Made by a program: the position numbers and the translations under genes
The notes under the pieces: model-generated
Told to the model about the DNA's origin: nothing
Databases searched by the model: none
Seen by the model: only the letters and a program-made list of their open reading frames with translations
NCBI GenBank assembly: GCA_026182355.1
Contig: JAPFBL010000001.1
Coordinates: 2,046,001 to 2,110,000, forward strand
DNA length: 64,000 nucleotides
From: Hermatobates lingyangjiaoensis
Taxonomy: Eukaryota; Arthropoda; Insecta; Hemiptera; Hermatobatidae
Direction of reading: 5' to 3'
Part shown: positions 25,384-38,689 of the stretch, in pieces
How positions within the stretch are numbered: position 1 is the stretch's first letter
Layout of the letters: each line of letters opens with the position of its first letter

Positions 25384-26739
25384 GTACATTTTTAATTTTC
25401 TATTGCAACCATATTACTTTTAAGAATTCATTTATTTAGCCAATACTATCTTACTTGATCTCATGTACTATTGCATTCCATTGTATTTTATTATAAATTT
25501 AGATTGACCCCTAGGGATACATCATTTGTGTCATTAAGACTAGACTCATTAAAAGAATAAATAATTATAAGAAAATATCGAAATCATTTATTTCTAAAGC
25601 TGATTGGATTTTATTCAACTGTGAGACCCCTAAATACTTATGCAATTCAGATATACTTTACATTTATGCGAACATTGTCTTCGTAAACTACCAGTATAGT
25701 ATCAGGTCCTCATACTAGAAACAGACAGGAGCCAGGCCTCTGCTTCTCCAAACAACACATTACAACAATCTTGCACCAAGTACACGAGGCCACATCGGTC
25801 CTCAGTGTATTGCTACAGTTTTATAGGATTGAAGTGATCAAAAAGATTAGGTGATCCCGTCTCATATTGATCACATGAACCTAACAGTTCGAGTAGAAGT
25901 ACACAAATATTAAAACAAAATTCCTTAATTAATCAAGTCACATGGAAATTCCAGGTAGCTTAATTAATCAGTATCATGTGGTTCCTAAAGTTGGTTTAAC
26001 CTGACTGTCTGTAATATCATAAGTTTATAATTTCTTACTTATTTCATCCGGAATGTTTCTACTGTCTTGTTTTAACGTGAGTAGAAATGTAATGGAAGTT
26101 AGGCTGGCAGAATGCATATAAGTATGAGGTTTTTATTGATATAGCTTCTCGACCACTGATTTTTCAAGTTCAGAGATGAATGAGGTTTTTATAAAGTCAC
26201 CATAATTTTTTATAAAGTCATGAAACATATTCCTCAATATACAAACCTGAAATAGATTAAATCTGTGAATCTTGGAAGTACTTTAATATTATTTTATATG
26301 ATTTGAAAGGCAATCTTATACTTTTCCAAACGAATCACTGAATATTTTATTAGTATGTATGAATATTTATATGAATAGTTTATTAATATGTTAAGTTGCA
26401 TGTCCATTTTTTTAAATTTGATAATGAAATTGAACATTTTAATGTTGTTAGTTAAGTAGTTTAAGTTTTAAAAGCAATAGCATGTATTGAGGAATGAAAC
26501 AGAAACTAAAACATGTAAACAGGAATTGTCTTATACCAATGCAATTCATGTAGGTATTGTAAGTAATCTCGCTAATGTAACAAAATTCAGCTAGTTTGGA
26601 AAAAAAAATTATCGTTTTAAATAACAATTAATATGAATTGCTTATTTGAGGTATCTCTGAATGGTTTAAACGAGACTTAGCATTACTAAATGAACAAAGT
26701 AAGAGGCAAGAATCAAATTAAACAAATTTAAATAAATGA

Positions 26740-26970
26740 ATCGTTATAAGGGATTTTAAAGTGTAGTATAATCCTATTAGAAGCGGAAGGGTGGTTTGGT
26801 TTGGCAATAGAGAAAGAGGGCGCTGATTTCAATTTAAATAACCCCTGGGCTTGGTAACGGGCGCCCAGCCTCTTAATCTTTACATCCTCTCCTTGCAACT
26901 CTTTAGCCAATTAGTCCAGTACCAGTCAACCCTCCCACGCCTATCTTAAACCCCACTCTTTCACCACTCT
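26740..26970. promoter_or_regulatory. Candidate intronic enhancer
   Basis: GC-raised block with GGGCGCCC, AGAGGGCGCTG and GCCAATTAG, 1.4 kb after exon A. The 60-codon minus frame is taken as accidental. Confidence 0.36.
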
Positions 26971-27434
26971 TAACATTTGTTTACACAATTAATCGAAATC
27001 CTTCTTATTAAACTTCATTGAAATCAAGTGTTCATGAACTAGCTAGTTTGAAAGTGTATACCAAATAGTAATTGAAAAGTATAGGATACATATCTTGGAA
27101 TTCTTTCAACAATTAACAGTACTTGATCACAATTTCTTTACTAGTGCTACACGGTAGTTTAAATTATTAATCGAATCTTTATACAAACTAAATTATGGAT
27201 GTATTTATTTACAAATTATTTATTTATCATCATATTTAGTCATCTATTTAGTATTTTTCTTTACTTTGTAATGTTGTAAAAATTTAAAAAAATATATGAA
27301 AAATATTATATAACAAACATTATTTCCACCGATTAAACCTGAAAAATGATGCATTTACTTGTTTACCAATAAAATCACTTAATTGAAATTTTATATATAT
27401 ACTAAATATAAAAAAAAACGGTCCACAAGGACTA

Positions 27435-27625
27435 TAAAACTTTAAATTACACAAAGCACGACACAGAAAAAAGAATAAAAAGAACACTTACAGAATTCAA
27501 TATTTCGAACTGTTGTTCGTCATCAGGAGTAGACTAGAAGAGAGGACGAACAACAGTTTGAAATATTGAATTCTGTAAGTGTTCTTTTTATTCTTTTTTT
27601 GTGTCGTGCTTTGTGTAATTTAAAG

Positions 27626-27630
<5 letters not shown>
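27435..27630. mobile_element. Palindromic element, family P3
   Basis: Arms of about 85 bp (27435-27521 and 27545-27630) contain ACACAAAGCACGACAC and AGAACACTTACAGAATTC, separated by a 23 bp loop. A (TA)n(GA)n tract follows directly. The left arm holds a hammerhead-like core on the minus strand; the right arm starts just after the place where the core would be. Confidence 0.7.
27500..27526 (-). ncRNA. Hammerhead-like motif in P3
   Basis: Core CTGATGA (27526-27520), extra C, stem II GAAC/GTTC with loop AACA, GAAA (27506-27503), then TATT, allowing only a 2 bp stem III. Confidence 0.35.
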
Positions 27631-27677
<47 letters not shown>

Positions 27678-27680
27678 GAG
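27628..27680. repeat. (TA)n(GA)n tract
   Basis: TA run passing directly into a GA run, at the end of palindrome P3. Confidence 0.97.
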
Positions 27681-27944
27681 AATACGTATTATATATTCTA
27701 TTGTATTTTATATAACTTCTTCTACTTGTCAGAGAATCGCATAGTTAAAATTAATCTTACTATTAAACAAAAATATCATGATGAAAACAAGTACGTCGAT
27801 ATAATGATAGTGACGTTATTGTTTTATGATATACATAAATACACCAAAAAGGTGTATGGTTACAATTCAATTTATTTAATATTAAACAATATTAAATATA
27901 GCAGTATATTATCACATCGCATATTTTGAGATAATATATATATA

Positions 27945-28881
27945 CGAGGGTCGTCCAGAAAATAAGTTCCGTTTTGGTCTGTAGGGCGGTAGGAGTGGTT
28001 TTTGCCAAATCCGGCAACACTGCTCGAAAGAGGAGAGGTGGGGGAATAGAATGAGAGGTGGGGGACCTCAGTCGGTCAATTACCAACGTCAGGGCAGGTA
28101 GTTGAAATGGAGCCCTCCATGTCACGTCCCGCCACCTCGATCCCGTTCCCTCTCGAGTTGTTTTGCGCGGAGTGATTCAATTTCTTTATGCACAGGGTTT
28201 CAAATCAGTTCAAATTCACGAACAGCTCATTTCTGTTTATGGAGAAGGTGTAATGAGTGAATCAATGGTGAGGAGATGGGTACGTGAATTTAAGGCGGGA
28301 AGACATTCAGCTCTCTAGGGACCCACCGGGCGGAAACTTTCCGAAAGTCAAGTTTTTCCGAGACGATCTCATGGATGAGGGATCGTGAGATGTCTGGGAA
28401 ACTCAGGTGGAGTTCATCCAGGGTTGAACGACGATCTTTGCTAATTGCATTGTCGATTTCTGCGACAATTTCGTCCGTCACAACTGAGGGTCTGCCTCTC
28501 CCACTTTCATCCTCAAGTGAATGTCTTCCTGCCTTAAATTCACGTACCCATCTCCTCACCATTGATTCACTCATTACACCTCTCCATAAACAGAAATGAG
28601 CTGTTCGTGAATTTGAACTGATTTGAAACCCTGTGCATAAAGAAATTGAATCACTCCGCGCAAAACAACTCGAGAGGGAACGGGATCGAGGTGGCGGGAC
28701 GTGACATGGAGGGCTCCATTTCAACTACCTGCCCTGACGTTGGTAATTGACCGACTGAGGTCCCCCACCTCTCATTCTATTCCCCCACCTCTCCTCTTTC
28801 GAGCAGTGTTGCCGGATTTGGCAAAAACCACTCCTACCGCCCTACAGACCAAAACGGAACTTATTTTCTGGACGACCCTCG
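27945..28881 (-). mobile_element. Mariner fold-back element (two 5' ends inverted)
   Basis: A 937 bp element flanked by TA on both sides (27943-27944 and 28882-28883), as expected for Tc1/mariner insertion. Its ends, CGAGGGTCGTCCAG and the complement, are not short terminal repeats but the tips of two arms of about 364 bp (27945-28309 and 28518-28881). Each arm is a copy of the same 5' end: terminal repeat, leader and the start of a mariner transposase. The roughly 208 bp loop continues the transposase of the right arm on the minus strand. The catalytic D,D34D domain is absent. It is adjacent to (TA)n tracts on both sides. Confidence 0.82.
28290..28724 (-). pseudogene. Mariner transposase, N-terminal part, broken
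   Basis: The minus-strand frame encodes helix-turn-helix-like sequence (MSESMVRRWVREFKAG, then SGRGRPSVVTDEIV and KDRRSTLDELH), ending at KVSARWVPRELN. This is the DNA-binding half of a mariner transposase up to the linker before the catalytic core. At the linker the frame crosses into the inverted left arm and stops after VFPP. Upstream of MSES the right arm has lost one base relative to the left arm (GGAGAGG at about 28580 versus GGAGAAGG at 28241), so the earlier part is out of frame. It cannot make an active transposase. Confidence 0.78.
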
Positions 28882-28907
28882 TATATTATATATATATATA
28901 TATATAT

Positions 28908-29030
28908 ATAAAACTAGATTTCACATAGACACGTGAAATAACAATCTATCATCAAACCAGAAGATTAAATGGGTGGAAAAAATACTAAGGTTTGCAACCA
29001 CAATTATGGTTCGATCATATATATATATCC
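28908..29030 (-). mobile_element. Palindromic element, family P1, decayed copy
   Basis: Begins after (TA)n with the inverted family tail (ATTTCACATAGACACGTGAA), followed by AACAATC and CATCAAACC and a degraded interior, and ends with TATGGTTCGATCA before another (TA)n. Confidence 0.45.
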
Positions 29031-29924
29031 AATTAAAAAGAACACAGATAGACAAAGAAAAAACTCACTTCTATATTTTGACCATCGTTGTCAACAGGAG
29101 GTGAAGAGTCTCGCAGGTAGGTAGAGCGGCTAACAGCCGCTATATATATTATATAAATATAATAAATAAATAAAAAAAGGAATAAAAAATGCAAATATAT
29201 CAATTAGAAATTTATATAAAAATATAGTATACTAATGTATTTAGCAATGTAACAGAAATATAACATGGTCTGTTTTTCAGGTTCAAATCTAACTCCAAAG
29301 CTGATATTTCGATTTTATTTTATTTTTTCATTCTGTAAAGTGAGTAAATACGAAATGAAACTACAAAAAAAAAAATCTAAAAAAAAATATACAGTAAAAT
29401 GCTGATAAATAATATATGTAGTAGAGGATATTTATTATAAGTATAAGGCAACATAAATTTTTTTAATTGATAGTCACGTGCTACGAAAATAAACGTTTGT
29501 AGATCTTTTAAAATGTCTGTATCTGGTAAAGTAGGCCTCTTAAGTAGGTCTACTAAGCCAAAAGAAAAATAACAAGGGGTTCAAAAGCTTTTCCAGGTAG
29601 CTAGAATCGTATTTGTACTTTGTGAATAAGTTACATTAACTGATCATAGAAGTTTTTTTCTTTGCTTGGTTTATGCTTGATACGTCTGATATATGTAATA
29701 GAGGAGCTCATAAATAAGTTATTTAATTTGCTAATATTTTATGATATGTAAAGATAAAAAGTATGTTAGAATGATATATGTACGCCATGTTGTTTCTTAT
29801 GACACTTGCACAACTAGCTATTGAGGGATATGAGTTAGGTTATGTTGATTAAGTTGAAGTGAATGCTTAATCCTAGTTAAATGTGGCTGGCTGGCTATAG
29901 TCGTAAACAGAGTGGTACTAAAGC

Positions 29925-30290
29925 TGAAGAAGGATTGGGGGTGTGTGTGTGGGCGGTCGCCTAAGGGATCAAGTGAATAGTGTCCCAGCGGGGGGGTTGG
30001 TAAATGGAAACGTATATTGGATAGAAGTGGAGGGTGGGTTGATTTGCATGTGTCGAGGGGTGCAGTTTCACGGCCCGTCGCCTGTCAGGCTCAAATTGAA
30101 TATCAGATCGGTTCGCCATTCGTCATCCCATAACCGTATCATAACCGCCCTCAGCGAATTTTCCGTCTGGTTGGATTGGAGAAATCCAATCTGTCGACAC
30201 AGTGTTACACCTACTTTCTGAATATCGCGTATTCATCTCAACTGTTGTATCAAACGTCGATTTAACCTTCAGTCACACTCTCTCATGGAA
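29925..30290. promoter_or_regulatory. Candidate intronic enhancer
   Basis: Begins with a GT run, then GGGCGGTCGCC, CACGGCCCGTCGCC and ATCAGATCGG. The 92-codon frame (29943-30221) has no domain. Confidence 0.36.
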
Positions 30291-32566
30291 TATGTCAACA
30301 CCTTTCTACATGTTTACCTTGTACATTGTTCTATGGTAAATCAAAACATCAAAGTAATCAAATCTACTAAATCAATTTTAAAGAACCAAACCCTTCATTA
30401 TGCCAAATTTTTGTTTGCGAATTGGCTTTAACATCACAAACAATCTATTATTTACATTAACCCTTTTTAGCAATTTCTTCTTCAAAACATTTCTACAATC
30501 ATTTGGACTAATTAGATATTAAAACACTCCTTTATTTGTTGTATTAAATCATGAGAACTTAAAATTCACACCTTAAAAACTACTTTGAATATTTAATCCA
30601 CTTATATTTATAAAGCAACTTCATCCGGGTAATTATTTAAAACGCTAAAGCGGAAAATCTGTTCATATAAGCATATTTTATTCGTTAAAGACGATTTTAC
30701 ATATACGCTATTTAAACTGAATCTTAATTTTCATGATTTTCAGACCTTTTACACATAAATAGGTATTTTTGATGCAAATTGCATAAAACTACTTGAACAG
30801 AACCATGCTTATTAAAAAAAATAGTTTTGAATAACATGTAAGTTGGAAAGTAAAGAAATTTATACAAAGTTGTTAACCAAAAGTAAGAAATTATAATTTA
30901 ATATATTAAAGGTACATATGTAAAAATATAGCTGATAATGCTTTAAGTTAGATGGTTAGAGGTAAAACTTTTGCAAAGAAAAACACTATAGCTATAATGT
31001 TATTTAAACTACACAAACAATCTCTACCCACGGCGATCAGAAGACAGTCACGGTCTTTTAATTAGCTACTACGCTGTAGTATAACTTTGATATATCAACT
31101 TTTGATTTAGAGTAGTATTAAATTTGTTTTAGTAACTAACATACTATTGCAATAATTAAATAATATACATTAAGCTATAGAAAATGAAAACATGATATAA
31201 GGGTTACTTCTTTATCTATATACTATTTTACAGTAACATTAAACTTTTTAAAAGTAATTATTTACTTATAAATCTATGATTAAATATAAATGTCCACATT
31301 GTATTTTTAATTCTGGTTAGTTGAAAAATAAAAAAAAAACGTTTTAGAGGTCGATGTGATTGAAGTTATAAGATATTAATGTATTGAGCATTAGTTGTAC
31401 CAGCTGAAATGAATTGCTGGTGAATATTGATGGCCACTTGATTAAATGAGACTGGAATATATTAACTCCCGTAATTACAGCCTGTTGATATCTAAAATAA
31501 CCCTTTAAATATGTTATATCTCATTTGAAAAAAAAAAAATTCAGAAATGCTTGAACCCCAAAGAGTTTCGAAAGATATTAGTGAATAATATATCATTTTA
31601 TAGGGAACCTTACAACGTTTAACTGTCATTTTTAAATTTGCTTATGAAATCTTCATTTTTTAACCCAGTCTAACATTTGCATACATACGCGCGAGCACAT
31701 TTTATATATGATATAAAACACATCTATAAAAAAAAAGGTAGCAAAAAGAAGGAATACAACATTAAACAGCTATAATCGAATTATTGAAAAAGTAAATGTA
31801 ATCTGTAATGATTTTTTTTTGTGTTATTTATATATATTTTTGTTTTTAGTCTAGAAAGGCTATATTTATTTTGTATTTAGTACTTAATTATTAACATAAT
31901 AGCTAACCTATAAAAATTCAATTCGAAAAGGAATAAAAAGTAAGATAAAAAATCTGGAGTGGGATAAACTTAAGTTTACTATAAGTAAACGTAATATTAA
32001 ACTCGTTTACCGCCAACTTACATATGTTTTGTCCTATTGGTCAAACACTTGTTCAACAACTATCCATCACACTAAGGAATGCATCAGAAAAAATATATGT
32101 TGATTGGGGTTAAGTTTGTAAAATTAACAATTTTATTGTTCTAACATATCATCTTAACTCATGACGAACATTTTAAATTTTTTTAAATAAACTTCTAAAT
32201 AACAATTTTACTTCACTTAAAAACAGTTCAAGTCAGTGTCAACAATACAATAAATGCAAACAAATCCGACCAGTAGGGCAGGTGATTCATTATTTCAAAA
32301 CAAAATTTCAGTTATTATAATTTGTTTGGGAACACCTAGAACCCCAACTCTGATTTAAAAAAAAAATACATAAACCTTCATATGGGAATATAACTAATAA
32401 TTTCCAAAATTTTCACGGTGATTGGATGTATGTTTTTTGAATCTCTTGAGCACAGACAGACACACATTTATTTTTATATGTAGATATGATTAATAGTTGC
32501 ATAGCCCTTTGATATAGTAAAAAGCACTTCAGATGTTTTTACTGAAAAGCAACTCAGTTAGGTTTT

Positions 32567-32645
32567 TGACTCTGTCGAAGACCGCTTGTTACGGTTGAAA
32601 GATCTTAGTCTTGTTTTCCCATTTCTTATTGTGGTTTGATCATAT
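32567..32645 (+). mobile_element. Palindromic element, family P1, half copy
   Basis: Only the right arm is present, from the core (here CTGTCGA, a decayed CTGACGA at 32572) through GAAAGATC to the outer end GTGGTTTGATCA, followed by (TA)n. Confidence 0.6.
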
Positions 32646-32728
32646 ATATATATAGAATAATAATCAAAATAACACTTGATATAATAAATGGATTAATTTA
32701 CCACAATGAAAACAATTTTTGAAACAAT

Positions 32729-32764
32729 GCTCTAAGGCCTTTCGTTAACGCATCGTCAGAGAGC
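32729..32764 (-). ncRNA. Hammerhead-ribozyme-like motif
   Basis: Minus strand: stem I GCTCT/AGAGC (5 bp) encloses the core CTGACGA (32759-32753), a 9-base segment, GAAA, self-complementary GGCC and TT. Stem I is the best of the set, but stem II is poorly formed. Located between a P1 half copy and a long (TA)n tract. Confidence 0.42.
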
Positions 32765-32865
32765 AAGTGAACTAACAAAACAATAAATACTTGTTAACTT
32801 GGCTGATTGAAATTTCCAGAATTGATGGCAACTCTGAATGTGTTTAATGATGAAGTCTTCATCTG

Positions 32866-32869
<4 letters not shown>

Positions 32870-32921
<52 letters not shown>
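32870..32921. repeat. (TA)n microsatellite
   Basis: A 52 bp TA run, just after the hammerhead-like segment at 32729. Confidence 0.98.
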
Positions 32922-32923
<2 letters not shown>

Positions 32924-33939
32924 CCGAGAATAAAATAAAACAATAAAACCGAACAATGACCGAGAACATTAAAATAAAAAACAATCTATGAACATACCTC
33001 AGTAAGAAATACTGAAATGTCTTTACTGAGTAGTACCATTTGTCAAAGTTTCAGTTGAATGAGGTGTAATTCTAGTTGTAACTCTGAAGAGAACGGTTAC
33101 CTGTTCGAAAGAGCTTAATATCATTTTAGTATTTCGTACTGTGAATTACATATTACTACTTATAAGTACCAACTAAATCATAGATAAAACACGCTGGATG
33201 CTGATGAAAGCTTATTTTGAAAAATCTGAACAAGTTTATTTCTCTGAACTAACATTCTTTCTTTTAGATCACAAAACATAGCTGCATAATTTGGTATGTT
33301 AGGCATCATTTCTTTAGACTTGGGCCTATGGTTTCAAAGGTTTTAAAAAGTTTTGTACTGGCTTAAGTCTATAACAGAAATCATCTGAACTAAAAATGTT
33401 TTCTTATAAAAATTTTTCGCATAAAGTATTTATATTAACATTGTATATATGAGCTATTAATAATATTTTATAGTTGAATGATAGGTAATAAATTTTTACG
33501 GTTGGTAATAAATTTCATTAATGGGAAACCTCTATACCTGTTGAACTGATATAAGCGGTAATATTTCACTTGTACGTCTTTAAAGGATATTGAGTCTTGT
33601 TATTTATTTCTACCAGCAGCCTCAATATGTCTAGAACTTGTAGTTGACCAATAGAAATAGTTTTTTCTTCTCTTTATTTAAGTTATACTTTGATGTTCAT
33701 TCTGGTTAATTCTACAGCATAATCATAATTTTGGTTTTATTTGCTCGTAATTTTTGTTAAAAGTGTAATATATTGACTGTTATAATGAGACATGATTTTA
33801 CATTGCGAGCAAAAAGATGTCTAAATTAGAACCCTAACTGTAACTACTATGCGACCTCATGAGTTTCAAAAGGGGCATGACTTCTTCTTCATGATAGGCA
33901 AATATTTAAAAAGGGAGGTCATTTATTTACATAAAAAAA

Positions 33940-34140
33940 GGTTTGGAGCATGAGAGTTGGCAGATAGGATGAGGTAGTAGGGGATGTCGTATTGCGCTTG
34001 TCGCGGGGAGCAACCCTTGCAGAATCGATAGGGTGGGCTTGTCTCGAGACGACGACGTCGCACTCGACAAATCACCCTTCCATTTACATAGCCTCCCTGC
34101 TCCGCCCGCCAACTCCGGTAATTTGTCACTCCCTTACTTA
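33940..34140. promoter_or_regulatory. Candidate intronic enhancer
   Basis: GC-raised with TTGTCGCGGGG, AATCGATAGGG, CTCGAGACGACGACG and CTCCGCCCGCC. Two overlapping minus frames in different registers indicate general stop-poor composition rather than a gene. Confidence 0.38.
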
Positions 34141-34689
34141 TCTAACTACTTCCTGATTGAAAACATACATTCCTACTGAATTGCTACTTGCTTCATTTCT
34201 CCACAACACGTAAATTTTCAGGTAGAGGCTTCTGAAATAGTTAAAAAGAATATTAGGATGCCTGGAAATGAATTCATTCTCATTATATTACAATTATTGG
34301 TACTTTAGAAACATATTACTTAAGAAACAGTGTATGCTAAAACTGAATTCTCAGATATGTTAACATAACTTGTAGAATCCAATGAAAATGACAACTGGAT
34401 AAAAATCTGTAAACGAAGGCGAGCTTGAATTTTTACGTTGGAAGCTAAGCTTGGAATAAGAGCATGACTGTTTCAATCTACCTAGTAATTAACAGTAAGA
34501 ATGCACTTCTGGTGTTGGCAGTCAGAAATGAGGCTGAAATTATACTCGTTATGTGATCTAAATGAGCACTTGGCTGACGTTCTCAAACACAAAGACATTG
34601 GTCTTCACAGGCAGTGTGAATTCTGTCCAAATGGATTCTAATTGCTATTTTAGTTGTTATTATGCTAAATTTTTGAAACCTCATCAAGA

Positions 34690-35290
34690 GATGTAATTAG
34701 AGTGGTGAAGGCGGTGTAATTGCTGCTGCGCCGCTAGTTCGGTGTTATTATCACCTGGTCTTTGCTCTTATCCGCTCCCTTCGTCCCCCAACTCCCACTA
34801 AATTCATCCCCATTTCCATATCTGAATTTTCATTTCCACCATCAGATATCCAAACGACAAGAGTACCTATTTACATACTTGACTCTTTCCCACTAAAAAT
34901 TCCAGCTACCACCCATTCGGAGACGGCGTTGAGCCTCTCATTAGGGATTATTTATGACCCTTTTGAACACCTCAGTTTTGCTGTTACAAAATGTATCACA
35001 ACTTGGTACATAATTGTTGATTGTTTGGAAGCCGTAAGTTTTATTATCGGGCTAAAGGAGTGACGGATTTCATTTTTGCATGCTGAACAGCGGTTTCGAT
35101 GTTGCCGATTCAACACAGATATGCAAAACAGCTGCTATCGGGCTCCTACTCATTCATCTGGCAAAATACGACGGCTGGTTTCTAAGACAGATTCGTGTCA
35201 GACAGGGGGATTAATACGTTATCTTCGAGCCAACTTCTATCGCCTGACACGCAGAATAACTTCTGTTTTCTCTGTTTTACAGTAACAGCT
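34690..35290. promoter_or_regulatory. Two adjacent candidate enhancers
   Basis: Block 1 (34690-34990) has GCTGCGCCGC, CACCTGG and a Bicoid/Otd-type GGGATTA. Block 2 (35040-35290) is milder, with CATTCATCTGG and CTTCGAGCC. No domain in the 69-codon frame. Confidence 0.33.
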
Positions 35291-37673
35291 TCGAATGAAA
35301 TATTACCAGAAACACCAGCCCAAATACAACTTTTGTTAATCACATGTATAATTACCAATTCTTGTATAATTTAGCAATGTCCGCTACTTTGGTAGAATAC
35401 TTATTATCTTTCTATGGTGACTAAACTAAAAATAAGTCCTATAAGAATAATGTAATATCCCAATGATTACGTATTGCAATTATGTCTAACTACTTGTATA
35501 AAGTATATAAACAATCATATAATAAACTAATATTATTATTACATTTTTTTGAAGCAACTGATCTATCTTATCTCGCATATCTAAAAAAAATAATATATCT
35601 GAGTTAGATGGTGCAAGTTTTTAGGTTTTTAGATAACCTAATGACGTTTTTAGGAGAGAAGTAGAATATAAATTTTCAAAGTTTCATAATTAAATTTATA
35701 ATAAGGCAATTTATAACGACAAAGGGTAATGAAATGTTATGATATAGAATTAAGTACCACGTGAACACAAACACATTTAACATGAAATAGTTTTATTTGA
35801 AAGTTCAAAAAATAGCTTATTGTATTGTTCTCATCTTTTGGATTCGTTATTTTTAACCCCATATAATATCCCCTATAAATAAACAAAATCGATGTGAAAA
35901 AATTGACATCCTAATGCTTAAATTTTAAAACATTCTCTATTTATCTGAAAAGGAAATATTGCGTTGAATTATTCAATTGCGTTGTAAGAAGTATTCAATG
36001 CTGACACAATTGAAGGGTCTTAAAGTTTTATTTTAACTTTGACAACCTTTTTAGTTTTCATGCAAACGTTATTAGTTTTTGCATGAAAACGTTATTGGTA
36101 TTATTTTCTTACAAATTTCTGCTTCAAAAAAAAAAAATATCTAATGAGATTTGCCATCCATAATTGGAGTTTACATAAACCACGTTTGGTGTGATGTGCT
36201 TGCTCCTATTATACTAAAACCTAGGATCCCCGTTTTCACGCAATTCCTTGGAATTTTTTTAAAATATTAATGGTGTTTAATAGCTCACAAAATGATAAAA
36301 AAAAAATAAATTAGCACCAATAAACAGTTAAGCAGTGTGATTTTGATTGATGAGACAAAGTATTTTGATGACTTAGAGCTACCTTATATCTACGAACGAT
36401 GTATAATGAGTGGAATCTGGAACATAATAACAATGTTTTTTGGAATTATGTAGTATGGAATCAACTAAAAAGAAAGGTCTTACCACGTAGACAATTTTTG
36501 AGAGGTTTGCATCAAATGGAATTATTATTAGATTGTACTGACAGCTTTCCAACAATACCAAATAACCGTTCTGTTTAAGTAAAAATTTCTAGTTCTATGT
36601 TAACATTTCTGCATTGCTGTATTAACGGGTTTTAATTAAAGCAACTGTAGCAATCAATGGAAAAAAATAAACAGAGAAAGATCACTAAAAAATATTGATA
36701 GTAGAGAGTAAGATAAGGATTAGAGATACAGATATATTCCTTCTCTAAAGTTCTTAAAGTTAGGTTTGACTAAGTTATGGTGGGAGTCATAGGTTCAATT
36801 CTAGATTCCTTACTGCACCTTTATACAAGTTTATTTTTATTTCACGTATTTGTAGTGATTTCTAAGATATATTTATATAAATGTTGATAAAAGTATCGAC
36901 CGTGAAGTAGAATCAAAATAAAAGTTTATAATGATAAATACATGAATCCATAATATAACTATATGATCCATAGTATACAAAAAAATGACTTCTCAATTTT
37001 AAAATATCTAAAGAATTGGGTTAACAAATAATATAAATCAAGGATAGAAAATACACAGAAGAATCTACAATAATTCAATATGATATTTTTTCATTCGGTT
37101 CTAATTAGAAAGCTGAAGTAAAATCATGGAGAGTAAGACAGATCAATTCACTTTACTCCTGATAAAGACTGATGTCAAAATGTCGTATTCAGTTTTGTAT
37201 TTTTCTTCCTGAGAATTTGTATTACGTATAAGCAGATTTAAAAATGAACAATTGAAATCAAAACTATTTCCATGTTTTATTTATTGTTGTTTATCAAAAC
37301 TTTTAATTTATTATTCAATATTTGTTGTTAAATCAAACCATACTTTAAAGAAAACTTAAATATTCAGAAAAAAGGTTAGATCATTCTACCACATTAAGTG
37401 ATCTATGCCAGAGCGTTCCTTCAAGTTATTCAATATCCGTGATTTCTCTCTATAATTTCTTGTACATATAAATGCTCAAAATATAACCTCTGGAAAAGAC
37501 TATATAAAACGTTGCAGATCTTTTGGTATAGTTGTCTGTCAAAAAAATCAACTTTTTTAAAAAGTTCATTCAGAGGTAGTTGGTTGGTATACTTAAACAA
37601 AGCTTTACTTTCAAAGGTTTTAATTTTTTTTTCTTTATGGTAGAATACTTCTTTCATATATATATATATATAT

Positions 37674-37852
37674 CAATGTTCAAACCACAATAAGAAATTG
37701 AAAAAAAAAGGCTAAGATCTTTCTACTGAAACAAGCGGTCTTCGTCAGTTACGGTTGAAGGATCTTAGTCATTTTTTTTCTATTTCTTATTGTGGTTTGA
37801 TCATTGATTCTTATTTCACGTGTTTATTGTGAAATCTTGTTATATATATAAA
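37674..37852. mobile_element. Palindromic element, family P1 copy
   Basis: Carries both outer ends (CAAACCACAATAAGAAAT and its complement at 37784-37801) and the TTTCACGTG tail, between (TA)n tracts. The inner part of the right arm is deleted, so the two arms are unequal. The left arm keeps a hammerhead-like core on the minus strand. Confidence 0.65.
37716..37748 (-). ncRNA. Hammerhead-like motif in P1
   Basis: Core CTGACGA (37748-37742), GAAA (37723-37720) and GATC, as in the copy at 59242. Stem II has decayed in this copy. Confidence 0.3.
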
Positions 37853-37975
37853 TTTTCAAACCACAATAAGAAATGGGGAGAAAAAACGACTACGATCTTT
37901 CAACCGTAAAAAGCAGTTTTCGTCAGGGTCAAAAACCCAACTGATCTTAGTCTTTTTCCCCTATTCTTATTGAAG
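37852..37975. mobile_element. Palindromic element, family P1 copy, partial
   Basis: Abuts the copy before it, giving two family members in a row. The left arm is complete; the right arm is shortened and ends near 37972. The hammerhead-like part on the minus strand has GAAA and GATC, but the T that should follow is replaced. Confidence 0.6.
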
Positions 37976-38689
37976 AAAAGGGTAAATAAGACTAAGATAA
38001 GTTAAGCATTTGACTTATCTTAAAATAATACGAATATATTTTTTATAATTGAAGATAATCTGTATTGGTTTGTAATTCTCATAATGAATATTTTAAACCT
38101 TTTTCAGTTTTCTTTTCGCTGTAGAATATAGTTCTAATATTATTTGTATTCATAAGTTTGAAATTAACAAAAAAAATATGAACAAGTGATTTGAAGGGAC
38201 TATTTTTGAATGATATGTTGACGTTACTAGAACTGAATAATAGCACATCGTGCCATGTATGTCAAATGTTTATTCGCAGGAAGCAGAGATTTCAGAGATC
38301 ATATGATTAATAGCGTAAATGATTTATGCTTTTAGGAATAGCCTGTACCCTTGTTAATGGAATTTCTATTTTTTGAAAACTATTATCATGAAGGTTGTTT
38401 TTATTAACTTTATAGGAATATTTGCATCATATTTCTTAGCTTATTTTCTAAAATATTCATTCAAATATTCTTGAACTTTGTAGTGTATAAATTTTTAATT
38501 ATCTCAGTATGTCAAAAATTCAAGTTAGTTTGTTTTTAAATGTTACTATGGGGGTACTTTTTTAATATTTAGTCGAATGTGTGTTGTTTTAGCTGAGTTT
38601 ATTTAGTCTCCATGTTGTCAAATACCAGAATTTATATATTAGTCGTTTTAACGTCACCGGTGAGTATAATATCGGTAGGTTCTTTAAGG

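Noticed and set aside
29076..29097. Minus-strand CTGTTGA...CAAA as hammerhead-like
   Set aside because: Core A and the G of GAAA are both changed; at most a decayed relative.
33923..34129. Two minus-strand frames in different registers
   Set aside because: Composition effect in a GC-raised island; no domain.
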